From CAYJBH01 sp964369445 (GTDB lineage: Bacteria > Bacillota > Clostridia > Oscillospirales > Ruminococcaceae), in the NCBI GenBank assembly GCA_964369445.1, contig CAYJFU010000088.1:1-5968 (forward strand): DNA of 5,968 nt. The letters are read 5' to 3'. Below the pieces are notes generated by a model. That model was not told the DNA's origin. It did no database searches and saw only the letters and a program-made list of their open reading frames with translations. The translations under genes and the position numbers were made by a program. Positions 5,635 to 5,968 of this stretch are shown here, in pieces. How positions within the stretch are numbered: the stretch's first letter is position 1; every line of letters starts with the position of its first letter.

Positions 5635-5968
5635 CTAGCCGACTTTAAATGTAACGGTATACACTATCGGCCGTCTTGTACGTTTAACGTGAGCGTTTAC
5701 ATGGTCACGAAAATGTATCAAGGTGTCTATATCACCGCTGTAACCGCTTTGAGAATAGCTATACTCCTCCAGCAACGTTATAATGCTTTGCATGTTACGG
5801 CTCAGCGGCTTTTCGTACTCAGAATAAGTGTCGAGCTTTGTTTTTCGGCGACCTCTCGTGTGGGTTTCATCTACCCCGAACGGATAGTAATAGTCGTAAA
5901 CGCGTATCATAAATGCGCGAAGTGACTCGTTTTCTCGCTGCCGTAAATCCACCGTAGCAAGCAAGCCT
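5635..5968 (-). CDS. Hypothetical protein, 3' part of a gene continuing past the window
   Basis: I do not recognise this protein. The frame is open from the right edge to TAG at 5637-5635, giving 111 residues. The only in-window starts are a TTG at 5964 and an internal ATG (FMIRVYDY) without a good ribosome site, so the true start probably lies outside. The visible part has a tyrosine-rich stretch (VYDYYYPFG), a basic patch (RGRRKTK), a likely helical segment (LSRNMQSIITLLEEY) and a charged C-terminal helix (IHFRDHVNAHVKRTRR). No signal peptide or membrane segment is seen. It is convergent with the kinase gene. A six-base U-run begins two bases after its stop, without a strong hairpin. The overlapping plus-strand frame is less protein-like, so I prefer this strand. 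Confidence 0.55.
   Translation of the reverse strand, partial: GLLATVDLRQRENESLRAFMIRVYDYYYPFGVDETHTRGRRKTKLDTYSEYEKPLSRNMQSIITLLEEYSYSQSGYSGDIDTLIHFRDHVNAHVKRTRRPIVYTVTFKVG

Noticed and set aside
5470..5925. 151-codon plus-strand open frame at the right end
   Set aside because: It runs through the terminator, the palindrome and the minus-strand ORF, has no ribosome site, and reads as unlikely protein.

Overview
The window looks like an ordinary chromosomal stretch from an anaerobic Bacillota, most likely class Clostridia. The reasons are strong GGAG/GAGGTGAT-type ribosome binding sites, near-consensus sigma-A promoter elements, a dgt-dnaG gene pair of the kind that precedes rpoD in many Clostridia, and a water-forming NADH oxidase. 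G+C is moderate in genes and the intergenic regions are AT-rich. The class assignment is inference; no rRNA or other decisive marker is present.

Layout. Bases 1-1514 (minus strand) hold the end-truncated primase gene dnaG and, upstream of it with a 4-base stop/start overlap, a type-2 dGTP triphosphohydrolase. Bases 1515-1842 are intergenic. They hold a possible 30-codon leader ORF ending one base before the dGTPase start, a -10-like box beside a small palindrome, and a 43-base near-perfect hairpin. Bases 1843-3177 (minus) encode a 444-residue NADH oxidase. Bases 3178-3454 are a divergent regulatory region with a consensus sigma-A promoter firing rightward. Bases 3455-5333 (plus) are a two-gene operon for an OmpR/PhoB-type response regulator and its membrane histidine kinase. 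Bases 5334-5634 separate convergent genes and hold a 145-base foldback with an embedded terminator-like hairpin, plus a second, 41-base palindrome. Bases 5635-5968 (minus) are the 3' part of an unrecognised gene running off the window.

How the genes may work together. dGTPase and primase belong to nucleotide-pool control and replication initiation. The NADH oxidase removes O2 at the expense of NADH, a common protection in anaerobes. The two-component pair is transcribed divergently from it, so regulation of the oxidase by this sensor is possible, but nothing in the sequence proves it.

I see no CRISPR array, phage module, toxin-antitoxin pair or clearly new defence or biosynthetic system. The least ordinary items are the long foldback after the kinase gene, the hairpin after the oxidase gene (the wobble pairs of each favour the RNA of the preceding gene), the possible leader peptide, the degenerate kinase G1 box and the orphan ORF at the right edge.
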